64,000 nt of DNA from Primulina eburnea (GCF_022965805.1 NC_133108.1:36095361-36159360); one strand, 5' to 3'. Shown: positions 42,865 to 55,033, counted from the first letter of the stretch. Numbers and translations are program-made. Notes: generated by a model from the sequence alone, not told the origin.

Positions 42865-43499
42865 CTAAGCATCGGGATGAAGATTTACAGCCTTTGTTTT
42901 TGAAAGAAGATCGAACTTGTTTTCCCTACTGACATGCTGAACAAAGTTTTTCTTTGAAAAATTTATTTTGGGCAAACCAGTTACAAGTTCATGCTTACTA
43001 AGATAGGCAAGAGATTTAAAATTTAAATGATTTAACCGTTTATGCCACAACCAGTTTTGAGATGATTTAGAGGCAATAAAGCATACTGGTGTATAAGGTT
43101 GATCATTCCAGCTGACTTTGTAAGTGTTTCCACACCTTTTGCCAGTTAGAATAATCTCTTCAGTTGAGTTTTTGACTGAACAAGAGTGTTTGTCAAACTG
43201 AACTGAGAATCCATTATCGCATAACTGACTAATGCTTATCAGATTATACTTAAGATTCTCGACTAATAAAATATCATTAATGGTGAAGTTACCATGGATA
43301 AGCTTACCCTTACCCACAGTTTTACCTTTGGAATTATCCCCAAAACTGATGTTTGGACCATTGTATTTGACCAGTTGAGACAATAAGTTTGAATCTCCTG
43401 TCATGTGTCGTGAACATCCACTGTCCAGATACCATATTGATCCAATGCTTGTTCCTATTGTCTGCAATTAAACACAAAATAAGATTCTGGTACCCTTTT
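42865..43499 (-). pseudogene. Element E protease and integrase zinc region
   Basis: The protease has YLDSGCSRHMTGD near 43430 with the catalytic DSG. The GAG-pre-integrase part has LWHKRLNHLNFKSL near 43060. The C-X2-C half of the zinc finger (CSAC) is in a neighbouring frame after a one-base insertion near 42960, and a TAG follows it. A second frameshift near 43470 separates this part from gag. Both enzymes would need to be in one frame with gag-pol for particle maturation, so this copy is defective here. Confidence 0.85.
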
Positions 43500-45467
43500 C
43501 TATTTGGGTCCAAAGTTGATTAGTCCTTTAGGAATCCAGACTTGAATAAGTCTAACTGACCGTCCTGTTGCTGTATTCCATATGGTCCTTCCCTGTCTGT
43601 GTGTGCTTGGTGTATGGTGTGTGGATGATATGACATGTGTTTTGTCCTTTTTCAACTGATTGTTCAGCCGATATCTTTTCTGAACTGGCTTACTCTTGTA
43701 GTAGTTTGAGTAGCCATATGAATATTTTCTGCTGAGAGTTTTTGGTTGCTGATTCCATGAGTCAGTCTTACCCTTTGGATTATATCCAATCCCACATCTC
43801 ATGCCTTTATTCATATTCTGAGATGGCTGTTCAATCAGTTTGCTCGACTCTTCTTGATCTTGTACCATAACTGATTTTACAAAGTGAATATATTTCCCTT
43901 TGTTCATATTCAGTTTTGGTTGAGTATCTTGGGAAGACGAATCATCTTTACTACAGAATCCTAAACCAATTTTATCATCAACTGATTTCTGAGAATTCTG
44001 TATATTAGTTAAAGCTTTAGATGATTTGTTCCAAACTTGAATAAGCTCATTGAGCTTTGTATTTTCAAGCGACAATTTTTGAATCATTGATTGATTCCTG
44101 CTTCTTTCATTAGTGAGTTCAGCAATCTCCCTTCTCAGACTCAACATTTCAACTGATTCATCAGTTTTTGTTTTATCGTCTTTGGGATCATCTTGCTTTG
44201 CTCTGAGTTTTTCAAATGATAAAGCAAGCTTTTGATACTCACTGACCATGTCATGAAGAGTTGAGATGAGTTCTTCTCGTGTAAAATCAATTGAGCTAAA
44301 ATCAAATACCTGCTCATAGCTTGATTGATCTTCTATGTTATCTGCCATTAGACATGTTACTTCTTCCTCATCCTCACTTGAACTGCAAGAACTTTCTGGA
44401 TCTGACTCATCGCTGTCAGTTTCTGCCCATTTGGCTTTGCTATCTTCAGCTAGGAGTACTTCATGTTTCTTTTTGTAAGGCTTATTTTCGTCCTTATATC
44501 TCCTCTTGTGCTCATACACTTTCTTCTTTCTTTCAGTTGAGGTTTGATTGTCCTTTTTAGGCTTTGGACAGTTAGCAATAAAGTGACCCGATTTACCACA
44601 GTTGAAACATACATTAGACTATTCTCTGGAGTTGTTTCTTTGATAATTCTTCTGAAAATTTCCTTGATTTTTCCTCATGAATCTTCCAAATTTCTTAATG
44701 AATAGTGACATGGCATCATTGCTCAGCTGATCAGCAGTGTTCTCAACTGAACCAGTTGATTCATTTCTAACAGCAGTCAAGGCAGTAGTTGCTGCTGGGG
44801 TAGATGGTTCTCCTTCTCGAGTTTGAAGTTCAAACTCATATGCTTTTAGATCAGCAAATAAGTCATGAAGTTCAACTTTGTTAAGATCTTTGGATTCCCT
44901 CATTGCCATAGTTTTGACATCCCATTCTTTGGGAAGTCCTCTGATTACTTTCAACGCTACTTCTTTATTTGTATACACTTTTCCAAGTGCATTCAGTTCG
45001 TTGATGATACAGCTGGTTCTTTCATCATATTCATGCATTGTTTCTCCCATCTTCATTCTGATGTTGTCGAACTTCTGCACAGCAACTGAAAGTTTGTTTT
45101 CTTTGGTTTGTTCATTGCCTTCGCAAAGTTGAATTAACTTCTCCCAAATTTCTTTGGCGGTTTTGCACATTTTGATTTTACTGAACGTTACTTTTTCCAG
45201 TGTCTTATACAATATGTCTTTTGCAACGTTGTCTAGATTTGCCTTTCTCTTGTCCTCTGTAGTCCACTCATCTCTAGGCTTTTCAATTCGGTGAGGTGCC
45301 CCTTCAGTAATAGCAACAGCTGTGTTTGCTTTCAAAATTTTCATGGGTCCGTCGGTTATAACGTACCACATGTCATCGTCTTGTGCAGCTAGATGAGCCT
45401 GCATTCTGATTTTCCAATCATCAAAATCTTCTCTGGAGAACATTGGAATCTTATTGAATGAGGACAT
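43500..45467 (-). pseudogene. Element E gag
   Basis: SIRE-type copia gag. The start is ATG 45467 (MSSFNKIPMFSREDFDDWK); the upstream codons to 45524 are leader. The capsid domain includes WYVITDGP, AKEIWEKLIQLCEG and RGLPKEWDVKTMAM. TAG at 44619-44621 stands just before the zinc knuckle CFNCGKSGHFIANC (CX2CX4HX4C), after which the frame stays open to TAG at 43500. The long tail is charged, with an acidic serine-rich part (SDESDPESSCSSSEDEEE) and a likely coiled coil (MLSLRREIAELTNERSRNQ), both usual for large SIRE gags. Only one stop interrupts the 656 codons. Confidence 0.9.
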
Positions 45468-45511
45468 AGTGATTAGATTGAGTATGGATAATCTTTGATA
45501 GGATATGCCTT

Positions 45512-45523
45512 GCTCTGATACCA
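45512..45523 (-). other. Primer binding site of element E (tRNA-iMet type)
   Basis: On the minus strand TGGTATCAGAGC, two bases after the 5' LTR. Usual for copia elements. Confidence 0.92.
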
Positions 45524-45525
45524 CT

Positions 45526-46497
45526 TGTTAGGATCGGTTATTGACTAAGGAGTGTTTAGAAAGGGGGGTTGAATAAACACTTCTAGGAATTTAAATGTTT
45601 TTCGAAAAAGGTAGTTCAGTTTTGTTACAAACTGAACTAAATATCCCGTCGGTCAATATCAATCAGTTAAACTGAATAAGCAGTTGCGGAAAATAAACAG
45701 ATTGAAAGATAGAATATCTAACTGAAAATGAAAGGCTGAAGTAAAGACAACACAATATGTTTGTGGATGTTCGGAGAATTGAATAACTCCTACGTCACCC
45801 CTTCTATCTCAAGGATATGATATTCACTAAAAGACTTTGATCGAGTACAACACTTGTACAGACCCACTTCAGTTAGGACTTATCTATTGCCTGAACTGAA
45901 ACTCTTAGTATAATACAATGATATCTGTGAGTAACTGAACTCAGCACTTATTAAATTATCAATATTACAGAGTGCTAGTTTGCTCAATGTGTAGCCTTGA
46001 TTGCTACGAATAGATCTAATAAGTGTGAGCTGAGATTTTGACAGAGTAATAGCAAGTTTGAGATTAATCGATTGTCACTACTGTCAACTGCTCTTTAGTC
46101 ATATTTATAGACTTATCTTTCAACGGTAATTTTGAATTTACGTATCCGTTGATTGCCACCTCATCATTTCTTGGACAATGTTCTTGATTGCCACTTCATT
46201 ATTGATTGTAAGACGGCGTTTTAATATCCAAAATACGTTGTTCTATGCAGTGCGGCTTTCCATATTCAGTTGCTGTCTGATATGTCTTTCTGTCTGTTGA
46301 ATGATCTTTCCCGAGGTATCTTCAGTTGAGAAGCTTTAATGTTTTCGGCTGAATGTTTTAACTGATCAGTTCTCAACTGATCAGTTTGTGTCAACTGATT
46401 TCAGTTGAATGTCCAGCTGCCAAATTTGCTTTCACGTATTAGTTGATTTAATTGATTGATTTATGTTTTGTCAAACTCCAGAATTTAGTTTCCAACA
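45526..46497 (-). repeat. Element E 5' LTR
   Basis: 972 bp, the partner of 23085-24055. Differences found by eye are one base in a G/A run plus seven substitutions. Followed by TSD CAAGG and the resumed RT of D. Confidence 0.96.
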
Positions 46498-47311
46498 CAA
46501 GGCGACGGTAAAGAACAAATACCCTTTGTCTCGTATAGATGATTTATTTGATCAGTTGCAGGGTTCTTCGGTTTATTCCAAGATTGATCTGATATCTGGA
46601 TATCATCAACTGAGAGTCAGAGATTCTGATATCTCAAAGACAGCTTTCATAACCAGGTATGACCATTATGAATTTATAGTCACGCCGTTTGGTTTGACAA
46701 ACGCTCCAGCTGTATTTATTGGTTTGATGAACCGTGTATTCCAGAAATATCTAGATGATTTTGTGATTATATTCATTGATGATATTTTGATATATTCGAA
46801 GAATATGATTGATCATGCTGAGCATCTGAGAACTGTGTTGCGAATTCTGAGAGCTGAGAAATTATATGAAAAAATGTCAAAATGTGAATTCTGATTGAGA
46901 CAGGTTGTATTTCTGGGTCATATCATATCCGGAGATGGTATATCAGTTGATCCCAGTAAAGTTGAAGCCGTGATCAGTTGGCCGAGACTGAATTCTGTGC
47001 CAGAGATACGCAGTTTTATGGGTTTAGCAGGATATTATCGACGATTTATCAAAGATTTCTCCAGTATTGCCAAGCCGATTACACAGCTGACTCAGAAGAA
47101 TGCTCCGTTTGTTTGGTCAGAGGAGTGTGAGTCCAGTTTTCTTGAATTGAAAAAAATGTTGACCAGTGCTCCGGTGTTGACTATCCCGTCAGGTACTGGT
47201 GACTTTGTTGTTTATAGCGATGCTTCTCACAGAGGATTGGGTTGTGTTTTGATGCAGTGTGGCCATGTTATCGCTTATGCCTCACGACAGTTGAAGACAC
47301 ACGAGACTCGC
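46498..47311 (+). pseudogene. Element D RT C-terminal part and RNase H start
   Basis: Continues D's RT after [55 protein letters not shown], catalytic [10 protein letters not shown] near 46775. TGA at 46892-46894 stands where B has the TGG of CEFWLKQ. The same frame continues through [37 protein letters not shown] and into RNase H with [17 protein letters not shown]. Element G then cuts it after LKTHETR. One base difference turns the expected MPFG into TPFG. Confidence 0.9.
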
Positions 47312-49963
47312 TGTAGTGCCCAAATTCAGTACACGTATGACCCATGCAATTATTTAATTATTGAAGCATGTATTTAATTTTAAAGCGAGTCCTAGTAGTG
47401 CATGATTTATGAAAATGCATTATTTTAAATTATTCATGTTTATTGTGATGCACGTTAAAATGATTTTTCGAGTTTCATGTTTCAGGCTATTATTCGAGGC
47501 GGGATCGAGGAAAAGCCCGGCGACGATTTTTGGCAATTTCAAAAGATGGTATTTTATTTTCAATTAAGGATGGAGCATTTTAAATGATTTATTTAACTCT
47601 AGCATTTTTAAAGCCTTATTTATGTACTTAGTAATTTAAGAGTTTAGAACTTTCAAAACTAGTGTGTAATTATTTTAAATGAGGAGTTTGATTGGATTAG
47701 TGTGTGTTAACTATTAATTATTATTTTAATTAGTTAATTGAGCACTAATTTCTCCTAATTAAAAATCCACTCACACGTTACACACCCTCACACACACTTA
47801 CATGTTTTTACACACACTAAACACACAACACACCCTACACATCTCATTTTTCAGATTTTAAAAGAAAGAAACCTAGGGTTCTTACTCCTTCAAGCAGCCG
47901 CCCCTTCCCCTCATTTTTCCATCAAGTTTTTGGTGGATTTTAATGCAAGACAATCGAGCCACGATCGTCCCGGATCCACCTCGCTTCGTCCTCCGCTTCG
48001 GTATCGCCATGTCGGTAAAGTTTATCATCAAAAGGAATGTATATTCTGTTCTTGATGCATCGATCATGTCATATTATGCGCGCGTTGTTATTTATGCGTA
48101 AAACCATGTGTATGTTGGGTAGAAGTTTGAGCAATCATGTTTAAATCGCTTTCGAAACCTTTTTAGATCTGAAATTTACGTTTTTACTGTTCTGGTTGAA
48201 ACTGCGAATTTTCAGTCGAGATTTTGAAAAATCTTTCAACTAGGAAATTGTAGAAATTTTTGATGCCTTCGATTTGATATAAAATTCAAGATTTTTGGAT
48301 GAAAATTGAGTGAGTTATGGTGTTTTTCGTGGGACTGCTCAAACTGCGATTTTTACGAAAATTGTGTTCTTGAAGTTTATATGTTGCAAGCTTCGTCGGG
48401 GATTGACGGACGATCGTTGCTGCATTTAGGTATTGTTAGCATGTTGTTAAGATGGTTATTGAGGTTTCGTTTCGTGTCGTTAGGCACTTGAGAGATTGAA
48501 TGGGCGTATAAATCGTGTTGTTGTCAAAAGTCACGTTCACGGGTTTATTGGGTTGCTTGTGACATGTGGGTGTTTTGGGGTAATAGTATAAGATTTATTC
48601 AAGGACATAGTAGCCTAAGATGGTCTCGTGGTGTCGATTCTTAGTCCGGGTAAGCGAGTCTAGAGTGTAAAGCATAACATGTACAGAAACCTTCGTAAAT
48701 TCGCGTTCACAGCAGGTACACGGACCCTCACACGGACCCAGGAACGGGGTCTGTGCCTTTGTTCTTTCCAAAATATCAGTTTACCGAGTCTACACGGACC
48801 CTTTGACTCCTCTTTTCTGCACACACATTTTACAGTACCTACACGAACCTGGGGCCGGACCTGGGCACGGGGTCCGTGTACTTCAGGTTTGGGAAAATAT
48901 TTTAGTATGCTTTGAGGTTCGACGTCATGGTTTAGTGCAAGGGTTATTAAGGTCGTGTCATGGAAAATTACAGAGTGTTCTAAGAAATGATTGGGCTTGT
49001 GAGTAAGCATGATATTTACGTCTAAGATTTTCAAGTTAAGCCTTTGAATCCATGTTAGTATGTTGCAGCAATGACCCCGATCGACGCCCAACGAATCCCT
49101 CAACGCCAAGTAAGTATGATGACGTGCAAAGAAAATATTTTAAGTTTTTGGAGGTATGCTAAATGTCTTGTGACCAAATTATGTTAGGATTGGAAAGCGT
49201 TAAATTATGAACGGGGACCAATCCGTCCGTTAAATTATGAACGGGTTAGATCGAGGTTGGAAAGTGTTAAATTATGAACGGGGACCAACCAGCCAGTTAA
49301 ATTACGAATGTGGATCTCATGTATGTGGCAGTGGATACGTTCCTGTCAGCCCAGTACTGTGGTTTGTCTGATCAGACATTTATTATGTTATGGGTCACTT
49401 GCTTTGAAACATGCCTCTACGCAAAATAAAGTCATGTATGTTTAAGTACGTTCAGTATGCAGCATGTTTATGAAAAGTTTTCACGTTATGGCACGTCTAT
49501 GTTATGTATGTACGTTCAAGTTTTAGTACGCAAATTCAAGTTCAAGTATGTATGTTCTATTTTAAAAGTTGCATGCGGTTTTATTATGTATTACTCGCTA
49601 TTTCCCAGTTTATACGTGTTGAGTCTTTAGACTCACTAGACTTGATCGATGCAGGTGAGTATGTTGATGAGAAGACAGGAGGTGGCGACCAAGGGGCAGG
49701 CTTGGACTGAGCGGGAGGCTAACCCGAGGACCGCAATGTTTATGTTTTTATGCAAATGTTAATTTACTCTGATTTCATGTTTTGAGGGAAACACTCTGAG
49801 CAAACCTTTTGTGAGCAAATTTTATTGAAGTCATTTTGAGCAACCATGTCTTATGGGGGACTTGGTTGAGATATTTTATGGCAAGCATTGAAAGTATTTT
49901 TACATTCAAGAAATTTTTTAATTTTTCCGCAAATTTTAAGTATGAAAAGTACGGTACGTTACA
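47312..49963 (+). repeat. Element G 5' LTR
   Basis: 2652 bp, TGTAGTGCCC to GTACGTTACA. Contains GC-rich inverted motifs (acacggaccc / gggtccgtgt) near 48718-48880. A degenerate direct repeat of gttaaattatgaacgg occurs four times at 49200-49310. Relative to the 3' LTR it has lost 24 bp that make up one hairpin (near 48806). No gene. Confidence 0.94.
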
Positions 49964-49965
49964 GT

Positions 49966-49977
49966 TGGTATCAGAGC
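49966..49977 (+). other. Primer binding site of element G (tRNA-iMet type)
   Basis: TGGTATCAGAGC two bases after the LTR. The leader to gag (50200) is 220 bp without other features. Confidence 0.92.
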
Positions 49978-50199
49978 GGTGTTCTTGTAAAGGGTTATGC
50001 CTACTGCCGGTCGCAAGAAGCTCACGAGGTCACACCTCAAGTCTGTATGTTTTAAAGTTTCAAATTTATGTTATGTAGTAAGTATTAAGTTTTGATTTCA
50101 GCATGTGCATATTTTAAAGTTATAGTACATGAATCTTATGTCATTGATACCATGTTCATGCATATTGGGTTTACGTGTTGGGTAAATTGTTGGGACAAA

Positions 50200-51454
50200 A
50201 TGCCTCCTTGACGTATAGTTGATCGAGAAGCCAGGGAAGAGGACAGAGAGTCCCGAAATGAGGAGAGGGCCAATCCTCCACCTCCACCTCCACCTCCAGA
50301 CATGCAGGCACAGATGTTTGCAAGCATGACGCAGTTCTTCGCACAACTTGCGGGGAACTAGGCTACAACAGCAGGTGTAGGGGCGAGGCCCCAACCGGAA
50401 GCATTGTTCGAGAGGTTCAGAAGTATGAGCGCAAAGGAGTTCTCGGGTACCACTGACCCGATGGTAGCTGAAGGGTGGATCAATCTATTGAGGTAATATT
50501 CGACTTTATAGAACTGACTGATGCAGATAGAGTCAGGTGCGCCACGTTCCTTCTGTCAGGGGACGCTAGACTATGGTAGGAGAGTGCATCGGTGGCAGTG
50601 AATTTGCAGACTTTGTCATGGACTGAATTCAAGGAAGCATTCTTCGCCAAGTACTTCACTGAGGAAGTACGCTCCCGCCTGACCAGGGAGTTTATGACAC
50701 TGAGGCAGCGCCACGTTCCTTCTGTCAGGGGACGCTAGACTATGGTGGGAGAGTGCATCGGTGGCAGTGAATTTGCAGACTTTGTCATGGACTGAATTCA
50801 AGGAAGCATTCTTCGCCAAGTACTTCACTGAGGAAGTACGCTCCCGCCTGACCAGGGAGTTTATGACACTGAGGCAAGGGGATAACAGCGTGGCAGATTT
50901 TGTCAGAAAGTTTGAGAGAGGTTGTTACTTCGTAGCCCTCATTTCGAATGATGCCCAGGCAAAGCTGAGGCATTTTATGAATGGTTTGCGGTCGATCTTG
51001 CGCCGTGATGTGAGGGTAGCTGGCCCTACTACATACTCAGTTTCCGTCTCTAGGGCTTTGGCGGCAGAGCAAGACCAGCGGGATATCGATGCTGACAGGT
51101 TGGGCAAGAGGCCCTATCAGGCACCACCACAACACCCGTAGCAGCAGCATCAGAGGCCCCAGCTTAAGAGGCCGTTTCAGGGGACACCAGGGAAAAAACC
51201 ATATCAGGGACCGCCAAAGGGCAAGGGTCCAATCCAGCAGCAAGGGGCACCTCAGAAGCCTGTTATTTTCCCAGTGTGTCCTAAGTGCAACCGCCAGCAT
51301 CCATGGCAATGCTTATATGGATCGGGCAAGTGTTTTAAATGTGGAGCTACCGACCACATGCTGAAGGAGTGCCCACGGTGGAAGCAGCCTACTCAAGGCA
51401 GGGTATTCGCCATGCATGCACAAGAGGCGAACCCAGACACTACACTACTGACAG
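50200..51454 (+). pseudogene. Element G gag, broken by stops and a duplication
   Basis: ATG 50200 (MPP) is followed at once by TGA 50209-50211 and, in frame, a P-rich segment and TAG 50359-50361. A one-base loss near 50480 and a 169-bp tandem duplication (50539-50876) shift the frame again. The capsid part after it, FAKYFTEEVRSRLTREF and VADFVRKFERGCYF, is readable from 50761 to TAG 51139-51141. The Q/P-rich linker is followed by the zinc knuckle CFKCGATDHMLKEC near 51330-51370. The coding sequence runs to 51454, where a GT splice-like site starts. Confidence 0.87.
50539..50876. repeat. 169-bp tandem duplication in G gag
   Basis: 50539-50707 and 50708-50876 start with gcgccacgttccttctgtca and end with gacactgaggca. 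Only one difference was found: tggtaggagag in the first, tggtgggagag in the second. Because 169 is not a multiple of three it breaks the frame. The near identity shows the duplication is recent. Confidence 0.95.
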
Positions 51455-51628
51455 GTAAATTTTTCTACCTAAGCTTAGTATTATTTTTGACTTGCATGTG
51501 AAATTTTATTTGGGATTATTAAGGTGCTAGTAATATTCTGAGCAATTTGGGATAATACCTTTCTGCTATGTTTGAGGTTAATGTTAGAATTCTTGGGATA
51601 TAAGTTGTGTTGTGCTAACGTCTCCCAG
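51455..51628 (+). other. Candidate spliceosomal intron between gag and protease in G
   Basis: 174 bp, gtaaat at the 5' end and tctcccag at the 3' end, with ctaac (51615-51619) at branch-point distance. It is T-rich, has no similarity to gag or pol, and contains in-frame TGA (51499-51501). Removing it joins ACA-G to GA-AAT in frame and gives an unbroken protein across the gag-protease border (TGNIFIKRLATQALIDSG). The matching place in B has no such insertion. Confidence 0.6.
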
Positions 51629-53760
51629 GAAATATTTTCATTAAGAGATTAGCAACTCAGGCTTTGATAGATTCAGGAGCCACTCATTCTTTCATTTCGG
51701 AAACATTTGCGAGTCATTTGGATATCAAGACCATTGGACTCGATGTGAATTACTCAGTGACAGTCCCATCAGGGGAAGAATTATCAGCTACTAGTGTGGT
51801 CAGGGACATTGATCTAGAATTACACGGCCACCTAGTGTATGCCGACTTGATCGTCTTACCAATGCCAGAGTTTGATATCATTCTGGGAATGTACTAGCTG
51901 ATGAGGAACATAGTTCTGATTGATTTTCAGAAAAGGTCGGTATTGGTTAGACCGCCGGGCATGGAGCAATTTCTCTTTGAACCAGCCAGATGGAGAAGTT
52001 TCCCTCGCATGATCTCTTGCATGCAGGCTAGGAGACTTATTTCTAAGGGGTGTCAGGTCTTCTTGGCCAGCATTATTTCTGCCCCTGACATAACCACTCC
52101 GTCTTTATCAGAGGTTCCAGTAGTCAGAGACTTCCCAGACGTCTTTCCTGATTACGTCACAAGCCTTACACCAGAGAGAGAGGTGGAGTTTGCAATCGAT
52201 CTCATGCCAGGCACAGTGCCAATCTATAAGGCACCGTATCGATTAGCTCCTGCTGAAATGTTAGAACTCAAGCAGCAGATTCAGGAGCTTCTCGACAAGA
52301 AATTTATCCGCCCTAGTTTCTCACCGTGGGGCGCACCAGTGCTGTTTGTAAAGAAGAAGGATGGGAGTATGAGGTTGTGCATCGATTACCGAGAGTTGAA
52401 CAAGGTAACGATAAAGAACAAGTACCCGCTTCCTAGGATCGAAGACTTGTTTGATTAGTTGCAGGGAGCTACAGTGTTCTCTAAGATAGATCTTCGATCA
52501 GGGTATCACCAGCTGAAGGTGAAGGATGCAGATGTTCACAAGACGGCCTTCAGGACCAGGTATGGGCATTACGAGTTCTTAGTAATGCCATTTGGATTGA
52601 AGAATGCTCCAGCAATTTTTATGGACCTCATGAACCGAGTATTTCAGCCTTACCTTGATCAGTTCGTCATAGTGTTTATCGAAGACATTCTCATATACTC
52701 AAAGAGCCATGAGGAGCATAGCCAGCACTTGAGAACAGTGTTGCAGGTTTTGCAGAGTCGCAAGTTATTTGCGAAGTTCAGTAAGTTCGAGTTTTGGTTG
52801 CAGAAGGTAGCGTTTTTGGGGCATATAGTATCTAGCAATGGCATCGAAGTGGATCCAGCAAAGGTAGCAGCCGTTAAGGAATGGGTTGAGCCGAAGAATG
52901 CATCGGAAATCCACAGTTTTCTGGGTTTAGTCGGTTACTACCGTAAGTTCATTCAGGGATTTTCATCCATAGCAGTGCCGCTCACTTCCCTGACAAAGAA
53001 AAATGCTAAGTTTGTGTGGAGTGAAGAATGCCATAAGAGCTTCGACACGTTGAAGCAAGCTCTTATTTCGGCGCCGGTGCTAGCCATGCCAACAGGGCAA
53101 GGAGATTTCGTATTATATACCGATGCATCTAAGCTCGGGTTAGGCGCAGTATTGATGTAGTAGGGTCGGGTCATAGCTTGTGCTTCCAGACAGTTGAAAG
53201 TGCACGAGAAGAATTACCCGACGCACGATCTTGAGTTAGCCGCTGTTGTCTTCACACTGAAAATTTGGAGACACTATCTATACAGCGAGAAATGTCAGAT
53301 TTTCACCGACCACAAGAGTCTCAAATATTTCTTCACGCAGAAAGAGCTGAATATGAGACAGAGACGGTGGTTGGAACTTGTGAAAGATTACGACTGCGAA
53401 ATTAGCTACCATCCGGGGAAGGCTAATGTTGTCGCAGACGCTTTGAGCAGAACAGTGGCAGTTGTCGCTCAGTTGTCATCTCAGAGACCGCTTCAGTCGG
53501 AGATTCAGAGATTTGGTCTAGAGATTTATCGTGAGGGCAGAGCTCCTAGACTGTCTAATCGGATAGTCAAATCTGGTTTTCTAGACCGTATCCGAGCAGG
53601 TCAGTTTTCAGATGAGCAGTTACAGAAATGGAGACTGAAAGATGAAGCCAAGGGCAGTATTTTGTACACAGTTTCAGACGGCATTGTGAGATACAGAGGT
53701 AGAATGTGGGTGCCTAGTGTTGGTTCGATCAGACAGGATATTTTGACATAGGCACACGCA
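51629..53760 (+). pseudogene. Element G protease, RT and RNase H
   Basis: A single frame with TAG stops at 51895-51897, 52456-52458, 53158-53163 (two) and 53749-53751. Protease: ALIDSGATHSFISETF near 51655. [72 protein letters not shown]. The catalytic motif near 52675 reads [10 protein letters not shown], not FIDD, so the first catalytic aspartate is replaced by glutamate. RNase [59 protein letters not shown]. The linker to integrase follows to 53751. Apart from point stops the domain is complete. Confidence 0.92.
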
Positions 53761-54990
53761 TCTCCGTATTCCATTCACCCAGGAGGCACCAAGATGTACA
53801 AAGACCTACAGATATTGTATTGGTGGCCAGGGATGAAGCGAGACATCCGTAGATTCGTATCAGAATGTCTCACTTGCCAGCAATTAAAAGCTGAACATCA
53901 AAGGCCAGCAGGATTAGTTAAGCCACTCCCCATTCCCGAGTGGAAATGGGAGAACATTTCTATGGATTTTGGGGTTGGGTTGCCGAGGTCAGTCAGAGGA
54001 TCGAATTATATTTGGGTTATAGTGGACCGACTTACTAAATCAGTGCATTTTATACCAGTAAGACGATTATCTCCATGACACAGTATGCGGAGCTTTATAT
54101 CAGGGAGATAGACCGTTTGCATGGGTTCCCAGTCTCGATTGTGTCCGACAGGGACCCGAGGTTCACCTCGTCCTTCTGGAAGAGCTTACACGCAGCCATG
54201 GGAACGAAGTTGCTTTTTAGTACAGCTTTTCACTCGCAGACAGATGGTCAGTCTGAGCGAGTGATTCAGATTTTAGAAGATTTTCTGAGAGCCTGCATGA
54301 TTGATTTTCAAGGAACTTGGGAGTCTAGACTACCTCTAGTAGAGTTCACATACAACAACAGCTTCCAAGCATCTATTGGTATGGCTCCCTATGAGGCGTT
54401 GTACGGGAGGAAGTGCAGATCACCAGTTCATTGGGATGAAATTGGTGAGAGAGCAGAACTTGGTCCAGAAATAGTTCAACAGACTGCAGACGTGGTGGTC
54501 AAGATTCGTGACAGAATGAAGACTGCCCAAAGCCGTCAAAAGAGCTATGCCGATAAAATGAGAAGAGATCTCGAGTTTTCCGTAGGAGACACGTCTTTAT
54601 AAAGATAGCACCTATGAAGGGTGTTATGAGATTTGGGAAAAGAGGCAAGCTAAGTCCGAGGTTCATTGGATCGTTTGAGATTCTTGACAGAGTTGGGACA
54701 CTAGCCTATCGTGTAGCCCTTCCGCCGAATCTGGTCGGGTACACAATGTGTTCCACGTCTCTATGCTGAGGAAATATCTAGCCAATCCTTCGCATATTCT
54801 GAGCTATGAGCCGTTGCAGCTTGCTCCAGACCTGTCTTATGAGGAGAAACCGATCCATATCCTAGACAAGCAAGAGCGTAGGCTCCGGAACAAAGTGACT
54901 AAGCTAGTCAAAGTTAGGTGGCTAAACCAATCAGTGGAAGAAGCCACATGGGAGTCAGAAGCAGATATGAGACTTTGCTATGTTCGGTAA
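53761..54990 (+). pseudogene. Element G integrase with chromodomain-like tail
   Basis: The zinc region is intact, with H-H and CLTC near 53870. The catalytic core has D in SMDFGVGLP, D in IVSDRDPRFTSSFW and E in HSQTDGQSERVIQ. A frameshift near 54070 separates the zinc part from the core, one-base losses near 54587 and 54740 separate the core from the tail. The tail reads FHVSMLRKYLANPSH, then TKLVKVRWLNQSVEEATWE, the Tekay-like chromodomain ending, up to TAA 54988. Integration enzyme, not producible as one protein. Confidence 0.9.
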
Positions 54991-55018
54991 GACTTAATTT
55001 CGAGGACGAAATTTTTAT

Positions 55019-55033
55019 AAGTGGGGGAGGAAC
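55019..55033 (+). other. Polypurine tract of element G
   Basis: aagtgggggaggaac directly precedes the 3' LTR start TGTAGTGCCC at 55034. Confidence 0.88.

Larger units (their letters stand above)
23085..46497 (-). mobile_element. Element E: SIRE-like Ty1/copia retrotransposon with env-like ORF and antisense ORFs
   Basis: Ends TGTTAGGA and TTCCAACA, TSD CAAGG (23080-23084, 46498-46502). Reads on the minus strand: 5' LTR 45526-46497, primer site, gag, protease, integrase, RT, RNase H (copia order), an env-like ORF, purine tract, 3' LTR 23085-24055. Element C (28829-40342) interrupts RNase H; without it E is about 11.9 kb, large as in SIRE/Maximus elements. The two LTRs differ at about seven bases and one indel over 971 bp, so insertion is recent. 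Two plus-strand ORFs lie between pol and the env-like ORF. Confidence 0.94.

Noticed and set aside
47312..47377. Extension of D's RNase H into CSAQIQYTYDP
   Set aside because: This is readthrough into the G LTR after the insertion point, not part of the protein. The same holds for the start of the ORF at 57542.
48660..49109. A 149-codon minus-strand ORF in the G LTR, repeated in part at 56448-56843
   Set aside because: It is not conserved in frame between the two LTRs and runs through the inverted GC motifs.
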